Assembly: GCF_000283155.1 (NCBI RefSeq)
Contig: NW_004454160.1
Span: 6,399,928 to 6,463,927, forward strand
Length of the DNA stretch: 64,000 nt
Direction of reading: 5' to 3'
DNA from: Ceratotherium simum simum
Taxonomy: Eukaryota > Chordata > Mammalia > Perissodactyla > Rhinocerotidae
The position numbers were made by a program, and so were the translations under genes. Below are positions 34,100 through 44,904 of this stretch, piece by piece (positions within the stretch are counted from its first letter, which is position 1; each line of letters opens with the position of its first letter). The notes under the pieces were generated by a model. The model was not told the origin of the DNA. It searched no databases and was given only the letters and a program-made list of their open reading frames with translations.

Positions 34100-34960
34100 T
34101 TCATTAAGTAAAAGGCAACATTTCAGATACAGAGAATTTTAATCGGCATAGTTAAGAACAACAACATTGCTACCTTATCTTCAGCCCTTTAACAGTCTAA
34201 TGAACAGAAGTTGGAACACAGCTGAGTCTTGGTCAGTTCTATGAGACAGTGAAGGGATTTCCTCAGTATTTAAATATATTCATATAACCAGTTATATAAA
34301 TCTAAATATAAAACCAGTCTCCTACAGTTTTGAGATGGCATTCACCATTTTTGTGAAAAGCTGAACTTTATACTAATCAAGAATAATCATATCTTTAGAA
34401 GGGGGAAACAATGATAGCACTTGCTGAACCAGAATTACTATCAAAATTCAAAAAGCTGATTGTATTAATTTAACAAGCCAATCAACTGTCTAACAAAAAT
34501 CTTCTATCAGCCACTCATGATCTGAACTCTGGTGTTCATCTGGTGTATGAGGTCAATTTAAATATGTTACACATAAAAGAAGTCGAGACATTTCTGTTTT
34601 GTAAGCAATAAGGCAGTGGCCAACTATTATTCATTAGCAGCTTTTTTGAGATAAGCTATCAAGTCTGCCCTTTCTGCCTTCTTCTTAATGCCATTTCTGT
34701 TCCAGGGACGTACTTCTTAGGGTTCTCCAAAAACACCTCTCCCCAGCTGATGCCTTTGCTCTTGCTGGAGGCAGTGTAAGAGAATCCAGGGGCCTCACCT
34801 GTCTTTCGCCCAAACAGACCATGGAGTTTTCTTGTGCTTGCCTTCCTTTTCCATGGTGTAGCATTTGGGACAAAAATCTTGCCCTTCTCAGCATCACCTA
34901 TTTTTACTTCGCTCTTTCAACAAGTGAATTGGGAAGGTCCCTGCTCCAAAGATGGATGTC
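34100..34960 (-). mobile_element. CYCS: Cytochrome c retrocopy (UTR and coding remnant)
   Basis: Beside the coding remnant, 34,480-34,626 matches the start of the CYCS 3' UTR on the minus strand ('ggccactgccttat', 'tacaaaacagaaatgtctc', 'cctcatacaccag', 'ttcagatcatga'). Further UTR-like words ('gtctcatagaactgacca', 'actcagctgtg', 'ctgttaaagggctgaag', 'gttgccttttactta') continue to about 34,100. The left end could lie further left, up to 33,780. The right end is not defined. Confidence 0.75.
34627..34901 (-). pseudogene. CYCS: Cytochrome c processed pseudogene
   Basis: Somatic cytochrome c carries electrons in the mitochondrial intermembrane space. Minus-strand pieces read [10 protein letters not shown], then [31 protein letters not shown] and, in another frame, [13 protein letters not shown] before TAA at 34,627-34,629. 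No intron interrupts the coding part, unlike the parental gene. The ATG has become ATA (34,899-34,901). Small deletions remove about 43 bases in total, including the CAQCH haem-attachment motif and surrounding residues. The copy is dead. Confidence 0.93.
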
Positions 34961-35039
34961 CCACTAAGTCCAAAAACACGCTAAGACCAAGGTACATGTG
35001 CCTATGCGCCGAGGTTCAGAGAAGTGAACTTTAAATCAC

Positions 35040-35580
35040 AAAATGTCACCTTTATATCCCCTGGCCTCACCCATTCGTGAGTGCAAGTATAGCACATTAA
35101 CAGAAATGCCCCAGATCTCAACTGCAGCTCAGCATTCTTCTGCTCCTGCTGTTGACCATGGTTGCTCTGTGCAAGAGTTGCAGAACTGGCTTTTGCAAAT
35201 CTTCATGGTACTCTTGGGCTACTGCCTTACTGTTGCCAACCTCCTGTGCCCAGCTGATGAATTATGGTCTCATCATTGCTCTCCTATCTATTCACTCACT
35301 TCCAGTGCCCTTTCTCTTTTCTGGACAACTGGAAAGTTCCTTCCACTTCTAGTTACCAGCAATTTTGGGGGCGGGGGGGGACATTCTCCATAGCAGAGCT
35401 GCTAGGCACCTCTGATAGTTCTCTCCTTTATTTCAGAACTGTGTTTTTCTCATAATACCCAGGCAAGAGAGTCAGAGGTAAAAGGTAGCCTAAGTTAGGG
35501 GGATGCCTGGACACAGCCTCTACTGGTACCCACTGCTCCTTTCAGCCTATAGCATGATTTCTCTTTTTGAGATTTTTCTC
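35040..35580. other. Unassigned intergenic sequence
   Basis: Open frames of 60-116 codons overlap in several frames with no recognisable protein. A G-run at 35,369-35,380 is present. No named repeat is visible. Confidence 0.4.
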
Positions 35581-35596
35581 TGAGATACCTTTGTTT

Positions 35597-35860
35597 TGTT
35601 TTTTGTTTTGTTTTTTTGAGGAAGATTGGCCCTGAGCTAACATCTGTTGCCAATCTTCCTCCTTTTTTCCTCCCCAAAGCCCCAGTAGACAGTTGTTATG
35701 TCATAGTTGTACATCTTTCTAGTTGCTCCATGTGGGATGCCACCTCAGCATGGCTTGATGAGCAGTGCATAGGTCCGCGCCCAGGATCCGAATGGGTGAA
35801 CCCTGACCCGCCAAAGTGGAAAGCGCGAACTTAATCACTGCCTCACTGCACCGGCCCCGT
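35597..35860 (-). mobile_element. ERE SINE, form 4
   Basis: On the minus strand it starts ACGGGGCCGGTGCAGTG. It combines form 2 words (AACTAGAAAGATGTACAAC) with a form 1-like centre (CTCATCAAGCCATGCTG). It has an exact 18-bp target duplication (35,579-35,596 and 35,861-35,878, beginning TCTGAGATACC). Confidence 0.93.
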
Positions 35861-35929
35861 CTGAGATACCTTTGTTTCTCCCTCTGATTCTGTCCCCTTC
35901 AGGGACCTTTGGGTCTACTTTTACAGTCA

Positions 35930-36165
35930 TTTCATGTTTATCATGCGCCAGGCACTGTTAGCACTTTACAAATATTTAATTGTCAAACAACCTTCAGGTA
36001 GGTCCTACTAGTAATAAACACCTTTTTACAAGTGAGGAAACCAAGGCAAGTTAAATGTTACCCCCAATCACACAGCTAGTAGGTGGTGGAACCAGGCTTG
36101 AAACAAGGCATTTTGGCACCAGAGCACAGATTCAATCTCCACACTCTGCAGTTTCTCCATCAGAC
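35930..36165 (-). mobile_element. MIR SINE
   Basis: An antisense MIR with 'gcgccaggcactgttag', 'caagtgaggaaaccaagg', 'cacacagctagtaggtgg' and 'ggaaccaggcttgaaac'. Confidence 0.85.
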
Positions 36166-37290
36166 AGATTTGTGTATTATCATATCTCAGCCTCACTAAT
36201 GATTTCAGTTTCTCCTGCAAGATTTCTGGGCTCCCATTGCAAATCAAGGATGTAGCTGGGTATCAGTTTCAACGTCCCCAAATATTCCATGCCAGTTTAA
36301 TTCCAGGCACTGCCTTCTCACAGCACACAGTAAATTTAATGGGCTGGCAATTTCCTCTCTATAAAATTACAGTTTTCAAAAACAACACTTTTATACTAGA
36401 TTTTAATAAAGGCAAGTGGTAGCAGGCATTAAAAGGTTAAGAAAAATTCAAGGAGGCTAAACTTTTGGTTGAGAAATTCAGCTCATTAACTTATTTTTTT
36501 CGAAGTGAATTTGGAGATGAATCTTTATTTGCTCTTTGTTATATATATACCATATTTTTCACCACCTGCACAGATACCATCTGGTCCAATCAACCATTAT
36601 TCCTTGACTGAAATATTATTGTATTAGCAGGCTATCTGGTCTTCCTTCTTCCACTTTGACCTCCTACAAGTGATTTCTCCAGAAAGTGGCCGCAGTGACT
36701 CTTTTTACGACTTTGAGTCTTGGTTCAAACTCATCTAAGACTTCCCATCTCACTCAGCTCATGTTAAAACTGGGGTATGAGTACTCTTTGGGTACTCCCG
36801 TGGAAAAAATTTTTCCAAGGGTATACAAGGATAGTTTTAAGGGAATTAATCACATATACATAAATTAATTATATATACACGTATATATACATATTTTAAC
36901 TCAGTGCTTACATCTATAAAATGAAAATTGGAATTGATATAGGACCCTATCTGTTCCTAGTAATGTTATATACATCCATATCTACATGAACTAATTGAAA
37001 AAAAAATTACCAGCCATTTCACTAAGACATTCCCAATAACACTTTTTCATGTTTAATATTTAATAAAATACCACCTTTTTTTGATTATGTACTTTTACAA
37101 TGGATGACAGTGTTTGTTAAACCACCTGTTTACTTTTCCATTGGATAGATTTAAAAGAACGTAACAATTAAAAAATGTCAGTATTGCAAAACGTCAGAAA
37201 TTGCACTTTTTGCAACTTCACTCATAACGAAAAATTTGAGTCAACTTACGTTTCAGGGTAGAAAATAGTTTTTCAAAGTTCTTTTCAAGG
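36165..37290. other. Unassigned intergenic sequence
   Basis: No gene, promoter or confidently named repeat is seen. Short AT-rich runs occur at 36,540-36,555 and 36,850-36,900. Confidence 0.4.
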
Positions 37291-37299
37291 GCACAAAAC

Positions 37300-37745
37300 T
37301 TAAAAAAATTGAAGACCATTTCTGTATATGATCTGCCCCCCTTAATACTCATCTCATGTTCTACTACTCTTTCCCTTGTTCCAGCCACTGCAGCCACATT
37401 GACTCCTTGCTGTTCCTCTAACAAACCAAGAATCCCTCTCTGCCTCCGACCCTTTATACTTACTGTTCCTTTCCTGAAACACTATTCTTTCTGCAGGAGA
37501 GCCACAAAGTTTGTTAACCTATCAACAGAGGCCTTCCTCAATCATCTCCAATCTCTTTTACTCTGCTTATTTTTCCTTCATAGCATTTATCACTCCCTGG
37601 CATATATTTATTTGTCAATCTTCCCCCCATTAGATTGTAACTTCCTTGAAGGCAAGGATGTCCTTTGTTCTCTGCTGTAATCCTAGCGTCTCTAAAACGC
37701 TACCTGTTACATAGTAAGAGGTCAGTATTTTTGAACGAGTAAGTG
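37300..37745 (+). mobile_element. L2 LINE 3' end
   Basis: The L2 3' wording is clear: 'tcaacagaggccttcctcaa', 'catagcatttatcactcc', 'ttagattgtaacttccttga', 'ggcaaggatgtcct', 'ctctgctgtaatcctagc' and 'ttacatagtaagaggtcag'. Confidence 0.8.
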
Positions 37746-37989
37746 ACAAACGTTTCGAGGTGGCTTATTGTAAGGACTTATGCCAGCTCAAAGAATAAGT
37801 CTCTTGGGAATACGGAAGAAGAAAGCACTTCATGATCCTAACACTAAAACAGCTGTGCACTACATAAAAATCCCCACAGGACTTGTTTTTCAAATAAAGA
37901 CAATCCTTTCTGAAAGCTTCTATTACCCATATTGTTACGGCATTTATAACCCAACTCATGACAGGATACAAAGTGGCACTCTCAGGACA

Positions 37990-38168
37990 CAATATTGGTT
38001 AGATCCGTGGCTCCCCAAACTGACGCACGTCAGAAACAGCTGAAGCGACTTTTCAACACCCAGCAGCCTCTCCCCCACTTCCCGATACAGGTCTGAGGTG
38101 TGGCCCTGGCACCACTGCTTTGAAAGAGCTCCTCAGTTGAGTGGCTTTCTGATACGCAGCAACGTCTG
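37990..38168. mobile_element. MER5-like hAT-Charlie fragment
   Basis: The block has a 'ccaaactgacgcacgtcag' entry and a 'aacgtctgagaatcaat' exit, resembling the inverted ends of MER5-type non-autonomous hAT elements. It is diverged and CpG-rich. Confidence 0.4.
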
Positions 38169-38759
38169 AGAATCAATCACCTTAAGAAACTAAAAATGGC
38201 TGTTAAAAAGTTTCTTCCTCACCCAGCCTTCTCAGCCTATTTCTAGTACTCTCCCAGCTTAAGGAAAAAACCCGCTTTATTGCTCCCCTTTGGCACAATC
38301 GCCCAAAGGAACGCGGGTCCCAAAGACCCTCCTGGGAGGTCGGCACCTCGGAGCCAGGAGGCTCCGGCGTCCGACCGCGCGGCACGCGAGGTTTCTGCGG
38401 AGACGCGCCCGCCCCTGGGGACGGCGCCGCCCGGGAGACGCTCGCTCGGCAAGAACCGCCCCGGCCTCCTAGCCTTCCACCCTTTCCCGCTCTTCTCCCC
38501 GCACCACCGCTGCCTCCGAGCTCGTAACCACCACGGACCAAAGGCAGCTGAGCGTCAAAGGCCCCTGACTCGAACAGCTCACTGCGCGTAGAGACGCCGT
38601 GGCGCGGACGCAACGCGTCGGCCCCGGCAGTTGGGGGGGGGCGGCGAGGACAGCTCCGCGCCCGCGCCCCGAGTTCCCGCCTCCCTCCAGAGGACGTCCG
38701 TGCGTGCGTGCGAGCGCCGCGCCCGCCCTCCTGCAACCGCGCGACGCGAGGGCGGGGGC

Positions 38760-39113
38760 NNNNNNNNNNNNNNNNNNNNNNNNNNNNNNNNNNNNNNNNN
38801 NNNNNNNNNNNNNNNNNNNNNNNNNNNNNNNNNNNNNNNNNNNNNNNNNNNNNNNNNNNNNNNNNNNNNNNNNNNNNNNNNNNNNNNNNNNNNNNNNNNN
38901 NNNNNNNNNNNNNNNNNNNNNNNNNNNNNNNNNNNNNNNNNNNNNNNNNNNNNNNNNNNNNNNNNNNNNNNNNNNNNNNNNNNNNNNNNNNNNNNNNNNN
39001 NNNNNNNNNNNNNNNNNNNNNNNNNNNNNNNNNNNNNNNNNNNNNNNNNNNNNNNNNNNNNNNNNNNNNNNNNNNNNNNNNNNNNNNNNNNNNNNNNNNN
39101 NNNNNNNNNNNNN
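38760..39113. other. Assembly gap (354 N) at the TRIM33 start codon
   Basis: 354 undetermined bases sit in the most GC-rich part of the island. By comparison with the family, the initiator ATG and the first roughly 57 codons of TRIM33 fall inside it. Long open frames that cross it are artefacts of unread bases. Confidence 0.99.
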
Positions 39114-39470
39114 GCGGCGCGGCCGGGCCTGACGACGGGGGGGTGGCCGCGGCCTCCTCGGGCTCGGCCCCGGCTGCCTCAGCCGCTGCGGCCTCAGTGG
39201 GCCCTGGAGTTGCCGGGGGGGCGGTATCGACGCCGGCCCCAGCTCCAGCCTCGGCTCCCGCCCCAGGTCCTTCGGCGGGGCCGCCTCCTGGACCGCCAGC
39301 CTCTCTCCTGGACACCTGCGCCGTGTGTCAGCAGAGCCTGCAGAGCCGGCGTGAGGCGGAGCCCAAGCTGCTGCCCTGTCTTCACTCTTTCTGCCTGCGC
39401 TGCTTGCCCGAGCCGGAGCGCCAGCTCAGCGTGCCCATCCCGGGGGGCAGCAACGGCGACATCCAGCAAG
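39114..39470 (+). CDS. TRIM33: TRIM33 exon 1, coding part (5' incomplete)
   Basis: TRIM33 (TIF1-gamma, Ectodermin) is a nuclear TRIM-family E3 ubiquitin ligase and chromatin reader. It limits SMAD4-dependent TGF-beta/BMP signalling and acts in haematopoiesis. The 118 complete codons visible here give an Ala/Pro/Gly-rich N-terminal segment (residues 1-66 of the visible part). The first half of the RING finger follows: CAVC (visible residues 68 and 71) and CLHSFCLRC (88, 90, 93, 96). The remaining RING cysteines are in exon 2, outside the window. The exon ends GACATCCAGCAAG with one base of a split codon and a strong GTGAGC donor at 39,471. The first two visible bases belong to a codon broken by the gap. 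The residues match my memory of human TRIM33 except for a few Ala/Ser/Pro changes in the low-complexity linker. The upstream start is not visible. Confidence 0.95.
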
Positions 39471-41079
39471 GTGAGCGGAAGGCCCTGCCCCAGGTCGGGG
39501 TCGAGGAGGATTTGGGGACGGAGGTGCTTGGGCCCGGGGCTGCTCGGACCAGCGCGATCCTCAGGGGTCTAAGAGGTGAAAGATACGGCTCCTGGGACAG
39601 TTTCCAGAGAAGCCGGACCGCCGGAGATATGGGGAGGGTGAAAGGAGGGGTGCCGGCTGCGAGAGACTGGGGGAGGGGACACCGGCTGCAAGGAAGGTTT
39701 GTGATGTGCGGATCCGGACCGAGAAGGCGTGGACTCCGGCCGAGCGCAGGTTCGGCAGCTGGTGGACCCGGACTGTGAGAGAAGAGGGGGTCTGGGAAAT
39801 CGCTTGTGACAAGCGTTTTGGGAGGGAAGGCCCGGAGCCAGGAGAGGTGTTGAGGAGGGAGTAGGTAACGGATGAGGGCTGTGAGATGAATTGTCCTAGA
39901 GGGAGAGGACTTGACCTGTTAAAGGCTAGGGGAAAGAAGAACTAGGAATTAAATAGAGGAGGATAAAGGGCACTGGAGAGTTTGGGGTTAAGAGAAGGCG
40001 TCTGGTAGAAAGTAGTTTTAAGATGACATTGGGAAGGAGGAACTCTGGAAACGAAAATAGCTATGAGGAGCTTGGATGGTTAGGAAAAAATCCTAAGGTT
40101 TAGGGGTGAAGGAGAAATGAACTTTGAAGGGAATTGGGAGTTAGGGAGACCTGGGCGTGAATTTCAGTTAATTGTACATTGACGAGCTCCTAATGTTCCT
40201 GACACTTTGCTAGGATTCAATAAAATACTCAGTGAGGGGCTCATTCACAGTCTAATGTCGGGCAACAAATATATAATGTACAGCATTGGAGGTGGGTACT
40301 TGGTACAATGGTTGTGGCACAGTCACGAGGAGATCAGGGAAACTTCACTGAAGAGGAAACCCTTGGACAGGTTTCTTAACGGATGAGTGGCTCACTGGGT
40401 TGGAGAGTATTCATGGCACAGGACACCTTACACATCCTTGGAGCTAAGGGATGTGTAAGGTGATTGGTGGAAATTAGATTGGCTTGATGGGCTGAATAGG
40501 TAAGGGGTCTGCAGTCTTTTTTCTGAAACCCTTGGGACCAGGTGTATTTTAGACTTCAGAATAGTTTGGAAAAGTTTCTTTTTCCTGGTAAGGTCTCTCT
40601 CATGCTCCAGCGGGATCTGGGTTGACAACTCATTATCAAACACATTAATATTTCTGCAGTGAAACGTACAAACATCACACAAATGGAATGGACAATAAAT
40701 AGCCTTCTTTCAGGGTGGATTTTGTTGCAAACTTATGAAAAATCTTTAAAATTTCAAAACTTTTGAATTTTGGAACTGCAGGTAAGGGATTGTGGACCTG
40801 TACTAAAGAGTTTGGGATTCATCCTGTACAAGAGTGTACCTTGTACAGTGTAGACTAAAGGGAGTCCCTGAAGGACTTTTATATCAAGAGGGTAAAAGGA
40901 TCACGTTTGTGAGCCAGAAAGATTACGTGGGGCACGTTGAAGGGCAAGGGAAGGCAAGGCTGGAGGCAGGACCAGTTAGGAGAATCTTGGCAGTAATTTA
41001 GGTGAGAAATGAGCCCATTTGGAATGAGTAGTAAAGGACTGATATCAGGTATTAAAGAAGGAAGCATTTTGGTATGGGG

Positions 41080-41490
41080 GAAAGCTATGGACTTTGTGAG
41101 ACATGTTTGAGTTTGGATGTCTACTTTGTCGCTTCCTACTTGTGACATAGATTAATTTTTCTTTTTTTTTTTTTAAGATTTTATTTATTTATTTATTTTT
41201 CCCCCAAAGCCCCAGTAGCTAGTTGTATGTCATAGCTGCACATCCTTCTAGTTGCTGTATGTGGGACGCAGCCTCAGCATGGCCGGAGAAGCGGTGCGTG
41301 CCCGGGATCTGAACCCGGCCGTCAGCAGTGGAGCGCACGCGCTTAACTGCTAAGTCATGGGGCCGGCCCAGATTAATTTTTCTTAGCCTCAGTTTTCTCA
41401 TTTGTGAAACAAGGACAAAATTCTCTACCTCACAGTGTTATTGATAGAATGAAGTGTGTAAAGTGACTAATACATGGTAGTTTTTAATGA
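41080..41490 (+). mobile_element. MIR SINE split by an ERE
   Basis: The left part is 'gctatggactttgtgag...gtcgcttcctacttgtgac'. The right part is 'cttagcctcagttttctcat', 'ctacctcacagtgttattg', 'aatgaagtgtgtaaag'. Together they form one MIR once the ERE at 41,164 is removed. Confidence 0.75.
41164..41369 (-). mobile_element. ERE SINE, form 2
   Basis: On the minus strand it starts GGGCCGGCCCCATGAC. It has an exact 15-bp target duplication, AGATTAATTTTTCTT (41,149-41,163 and 41,370-41,384). Confidence 0.94.
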
Positions 41491-42224
41491 AATGGAAGCT
41501 AGTTTATTATTAATAGTAACTAATTGTAAGTAGCCATGGGAATGGAGATGAGGAGTGATTTGAGATTGGTGTGAGGGAAACAAACATGTCTAGGCTGAGT
41601 TCCAGGTTTCTTGTTTGGTGGATGGCAGTGCTATTAATGCAAATAAAAGAATTCAGGCACAGAAGCAGGTGTGTGTGGTGGAGGGAGGATAAAATGATTG
41701 CAGTTTTGGATGTTTTGGGTTTGAAGTACTATTGAGACATGCAGGTAAGAATGTTAAGAATAAGGGTTGATTGATGGAGAAGATACTAAATGATAATGGA
41801 TGTATATAGAGGATGGATGATGGATGTGTAACTACTCATGGCCTCATGAGTATAGTCAGACGTGGGATTCAGTGTTCTTTTGGGAACCTGGATTAGGTGA
41901 GATATTTAGAGGGAACACAAGATGAAAATTGTGTTTGATGTGGCTGAGAGACTTAGGTTATGAAATTGGCTCTGATATTTATGCAGGGGAGAGAATAATA
42001 GTCTGTAAATTCTCTCTTCATTTCTTCATCCTTTGTTTTTGAACTAGGAGAAATAAGTACATGGGACTAAATATTGTCAATCTTAAGATAATGTTGCTTT
42101 CTAACCAGTATCTGAAACAAATTAAGTCTGGAAGCCACCATGTTTTTAGGCAGGGAGTCTAGAAAATAATTTGTTAGTATTAACAACTGTATGTATCCTT
42201 TACTTTGCTCTTTAAAAAAGCAAG

Positions 42225-42450
42225 CATGCTGTTCTGGAAGGAACACTGGATTTGGAGTCAGGGGACATAGTTCTGCCACTTAATTGTTTTCTGGTTCCTT
42301 CAGGTTCATAATGTTTCTGTCCTTCAGTTTCTTTATCTCTAAAATGTAGCTAGTAGTCCTTCACTTTTATCTCATTAAGTCAAATTAAATAATGAATGTG
42401 AAAATGCTTTTATAAACTGTGAAATGCTTTGTAATTGGAAGGTATTATTG
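42225..42450 (+). mobile_element. MIR SINE
   Basis: In order: 'cactggatttggagtcagg', 'ctgccacttaattg', 'gtccttcagtttctttatc', 'taaaatgtagctagtagtcc', 'gaaatgctttgtaattgg'. Confidence 0.75.
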
Positions 42451-42624
42451 AACAAGCTGTGATTCCATATCTGGTCTGGGAGCCACAGCTGGTAATTTAA
42501 TTCACCATCTTAAGTGGTTCTGAAACAATGAGAGGGACATTACCCTCCCTTCTAACTGGCCTTTTTTCTTTTCCTTTAACACACCAAAGTTATTCACACC
42601 TTTTAGCTGTTCCCTCTAGATTGA

Positions 42625-42790
42625 TGGCTCTCCAGGTGTGGTTTCTGGACCAGCAGCATCAGCATCATCTGTGATCTTGTGAGGAATGCAAATTTTTGGG
42701 CCCCACTCCACATCTTCTGACCAGCAAGCTATCTTAACAAGTCCTCCAGGTGATTTTGATGTACACTAAATTTGAGAACCACTGTTGTTG
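42625..42790 (+). mobile_element. MER5-type hAT-Charlie element
   Basis: Left end 'gatggctctccaggtgtgg' and right end 'acactaaatttgagaaccac' are inverted to each other. Between them are 'accagcagcatcagcatc' and 'tgggccccactccac', as in MER5A. Confidence 0.75.
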
Positions 42791-42849
42791 AGTGAAGGGC
42801 TCTTCACTTGAATTGTTATCTCCTCAGAAAAGCCTTCTTTGACTGCTCT

Positions 42850-43091
42850 TTTTCTTTTTTTTTGCTGAGGAAGGTTTGCCCTGAGCTAACATCTGTTGCC
42901 AGTCTTCCTCTTTTTGCTTGAGGAAGATTCACCCTGAGCCAATATCTCTGCCAGTCTTCCTCTATTTTGTAGGTGGGTCGCCACCACAGCATGGCCACTG
43001 ATGAGTAGTATAGGTCCGTGCCCGGGAACTGAACCTGGGCTGCCGAAGCAGAGTGCGCCAAACTTAACCAGTAGGCCACGGGGCTGTCCCC
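42850..43091 (-). mobile_element. ERE SINE, form 3
   Basis: On the minus strand it starts GGGGACAGCCCCGTGGCC. It has the form 3 centre (CTACTCATCAGTGGCCATGC) and an A-tail near 42,850-42,863. The target duplication is not clear. Confidence 0.85.
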
Positions 43092-43094
43092 TTC

Positions 43095-43428
43095 CCCCTT
43101 TTTTTTAAAGGCTGTATTTTTTAGAGCAGTTTTAGGTTTTTAGCAAAATTAAGAGGAAGATATGGAGGTTTTCTATATATTCCCTGCCCCCACACATGCA
43201 TTGCCTCCCCATTTCTTAGTATTCCCTACCAGAGTGGTACATTTGTTATAATTGATGGACCTACGTTGACACATCATAATTACCCAAAGTCCGTAGTTTA
43301 CATTAGAGTTCACTCTTAGTGTTATATATTCTAATGGTTTCGACAAATGTATAATATATATATCCATCATTATAATACCATACAGAGTATTTTCACTGCC
43401 CTAAAAATCCTGTGTCTACTGCTCTTTT
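43095..43428 (-). mobile_element. L1-associated 3' repeat fragment
   Basis: Words such as 'ttttttagagcagttttagg', 'accagagtggtacatttg' and 'attgatggacctacgttg' match an old L1-linked block. The subfamily is not assigned. Confidence 0.5.
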
Positions 43429-43443
43429 TAAAGTAGTCCTCCA

Positions 43444-43660
43444 GGGCTGGCCCTGTGGCTTAGCACTTAAGTGTGCGGGCTCCGCTGCTGGTGGCCCAGG
43501 TTCGGATCCCGGGTGCGCACCAATGCACTGCTTCTCTGGCCGTGCTGAGGCCGCGTCCCACACACAGCAACTAGAAGGATGTGCAACTATGACATACAAC
43601 TATCTACTGGGGCTTTGGGGGAAAAATAAATAAATAAATAAAATTATAAAAAAAAAATAT
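43444..43660 (+). mobile_element. ERE SINE, form 2
   Basis: The copy starts GGGCTGGCCCTGTGGC and ends in (AAAT)n and an A-run. It has an exact 14-bp target duplication, AAAGTAGTCCTCCA (43,430-43,443 and 43,661-43,674). It is one of only two sense-orientation EREs in this intron. Confidence 0.94.
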
Positions 43661-43824
43661 AAAGTAGTCCTCCAGGTCACTCTCTGACATAATATCTTTT
43701 TTTCTTCATAGCACAGCTGAAATCCAAAATGTTTACTTGGTTTTGTTTACTCATTTGTCTCTTGTTTCCCCCTAGAATATTGTAGAGTGAATGTCCAATA
43801 AATAGCTTTTGAATGAATAAGAAT

Positions 43825-43965
43825 CACCTGGAGAGCTTTTTAAGTGGCATTTTAGAAGTTTCAGAGACTGTTTCAGTTGATTTGGGGATGACACTAGGAA
43901 TCTGCGTTTTTAACGAGTATCTCGTGTGATTCTGATTCTGGTACCACACAGAAATATGGATTTAA
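43825..43965 (+). mobile_element. MER5-type hAT-Charlie fragment
   Basis: 'gaatcacctggagagctttt' on the left and 'aatctgcgtttttaacgag' plus 'gtgtgattctgattctgg' on the right match a MER5A core in order. Confidence 0.6.
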
Positions 43966-44254
43966 ATATTTTGAGGAGAAAGGCTGATCTATTTACTGTT
44001 GGAGTATTTGAAAAATCAAAATAGATAAACTAGTTAATATTTGTTGACTATCAATAGTGAGTGTTTTAAAGTGCTTTTGTGATTTTTTTTTTTAAGTTCT
44101 ATTTCAGGTTGAATCAGAATAGTTATCAGTAGTGGGTATGTATAAATCTGTAATGTATCAATAAAAATACAGATTTGTGTTGATGCCTCCGAAGAAACTC
44201 TCAAATGAACTCTCGAAGGAGTTGAGACTTTGTAGTAGGGCATATCTGAGATAG

Positions 44255-44420
44255 CATGGTGATGTAGATGAAGAACTGGATTGGGAGTAACTTGCATTGG
44301 GTTCTGCTATTAATCAGCTGTGTAACCTTGGGCAAGGCACGTAGACAGCCTTTCCAGGTCTGCAGTAGGAAGAGGTTGAGTTCCTAGCCTGTAAAATTCT
44401 GTGATTCTGTTGTCTTTTAT
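44255..44420 (+). mobile_element. MIR SINE fragment
   Basis: 'tagcatggtgatgtagatg', 'gggttctgctattaatcagc', 'tgtgtaaccttgggcaagg' are MIR head and core. Confidence 0.7.
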
Positions 44421-44904
44421 GCTAACTTTTTACGTCTACGTAAGTTTCATATTCTTATGGTTTGTGGGGAATGATGGAAACATGGAAAAATGATTCTGTG
44501 CCTGAATCTTCTACTTACTGTGAAAAGTGTGAGGTGGCAACAGTCATGTGGTAAGTGGGAGGGAATGCCTCTGAGTGCAGCATGAAGAGTACCTCACAGT
44601 GGTTCTGTTTCATCACTGAGCATGGTGAGCCACTCTGGGGAGCTGTCTGTTTGAGCCCTTGGAAGTTCTTGCCCCAGGAGTACATATACTGTATGGCAAT
44701 TTGCTACCTCTGTGTATGGCTTATCTGGGGATTTTTTAGGCCCTGCTTTCTCTAATGCTTTGTTTAACATAAGCTTGAGTTTTTCAGTGATAGTATAGTC
44801 ATCAGCAACCATTTTTGGATGATAATATAGTCATCAGCAACAGTCATTAAAGATGTATCAAAGAAAACAAACACTTTTAACAACTTCCAGCATTATGGTT
44901 GGTT

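Larger units (their letters stand above)
38280..39830. promoter_or_regulatory. CpG island at the TRIM33 5' end
   Basis: GC content and CpG frequency rise sharply at about 38,300 and fall after about 39,800. GC-box-like sites are present, for example around 38,400, 38,630 (a G-run into GGCGGCG) and 38,750 (GAGGGCGGGGGC). The transcription start is probably inside or just before the assembly gap. A CpG-island, TATA-less housekeeping-type promoter is inferred. Confidence 0.85.
40185..42000 (+). mobile_element. Ancient interspersed repeat, second copy
   Basis: The wording parallels 30,240-32,860: 'tgacactttgctagg', 'aggaaacccttggacag', 'gtttgggattcatcctg', 'aggcaggaccagttaggag', 'ttccaggtttcttgtttgg', 'gtttgaagtactattgagac'. 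A MIR with an ERE lies within it at 41,080-41,490. Confidence 0.5.

Noticed and set aside
35043..35393. 116-codon frame as a possible small gene
   Set aside because: No start context, splice signals or protein resemblance, and overlapping frames of similar length exist, as expected from stop-poor sequence.
1..38280. 3' end of BCAS2, the expected upstream neighbour of TRIM33
   Set aside because: No BCAS2-like coding segment is visible. In human the spacing is, as I recall, large, so the gene probably lies left of this window.
38203..39315. Long minus-strand and plus-strand open frames (300-370 codons) across the GC island
   Set aside because: They are joined through the 354 unread bases and through GC-rich sequence lacking stops. 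Only the frame matching TRIM33 is real.
39471..39778. Continuation of the TRIM33 frame past the donor
   Set aside because: The protein stops matching TRIM33 exactly at a GTGAGC donor, and the downstream residues are Gly/Arg-rich translation of intron.
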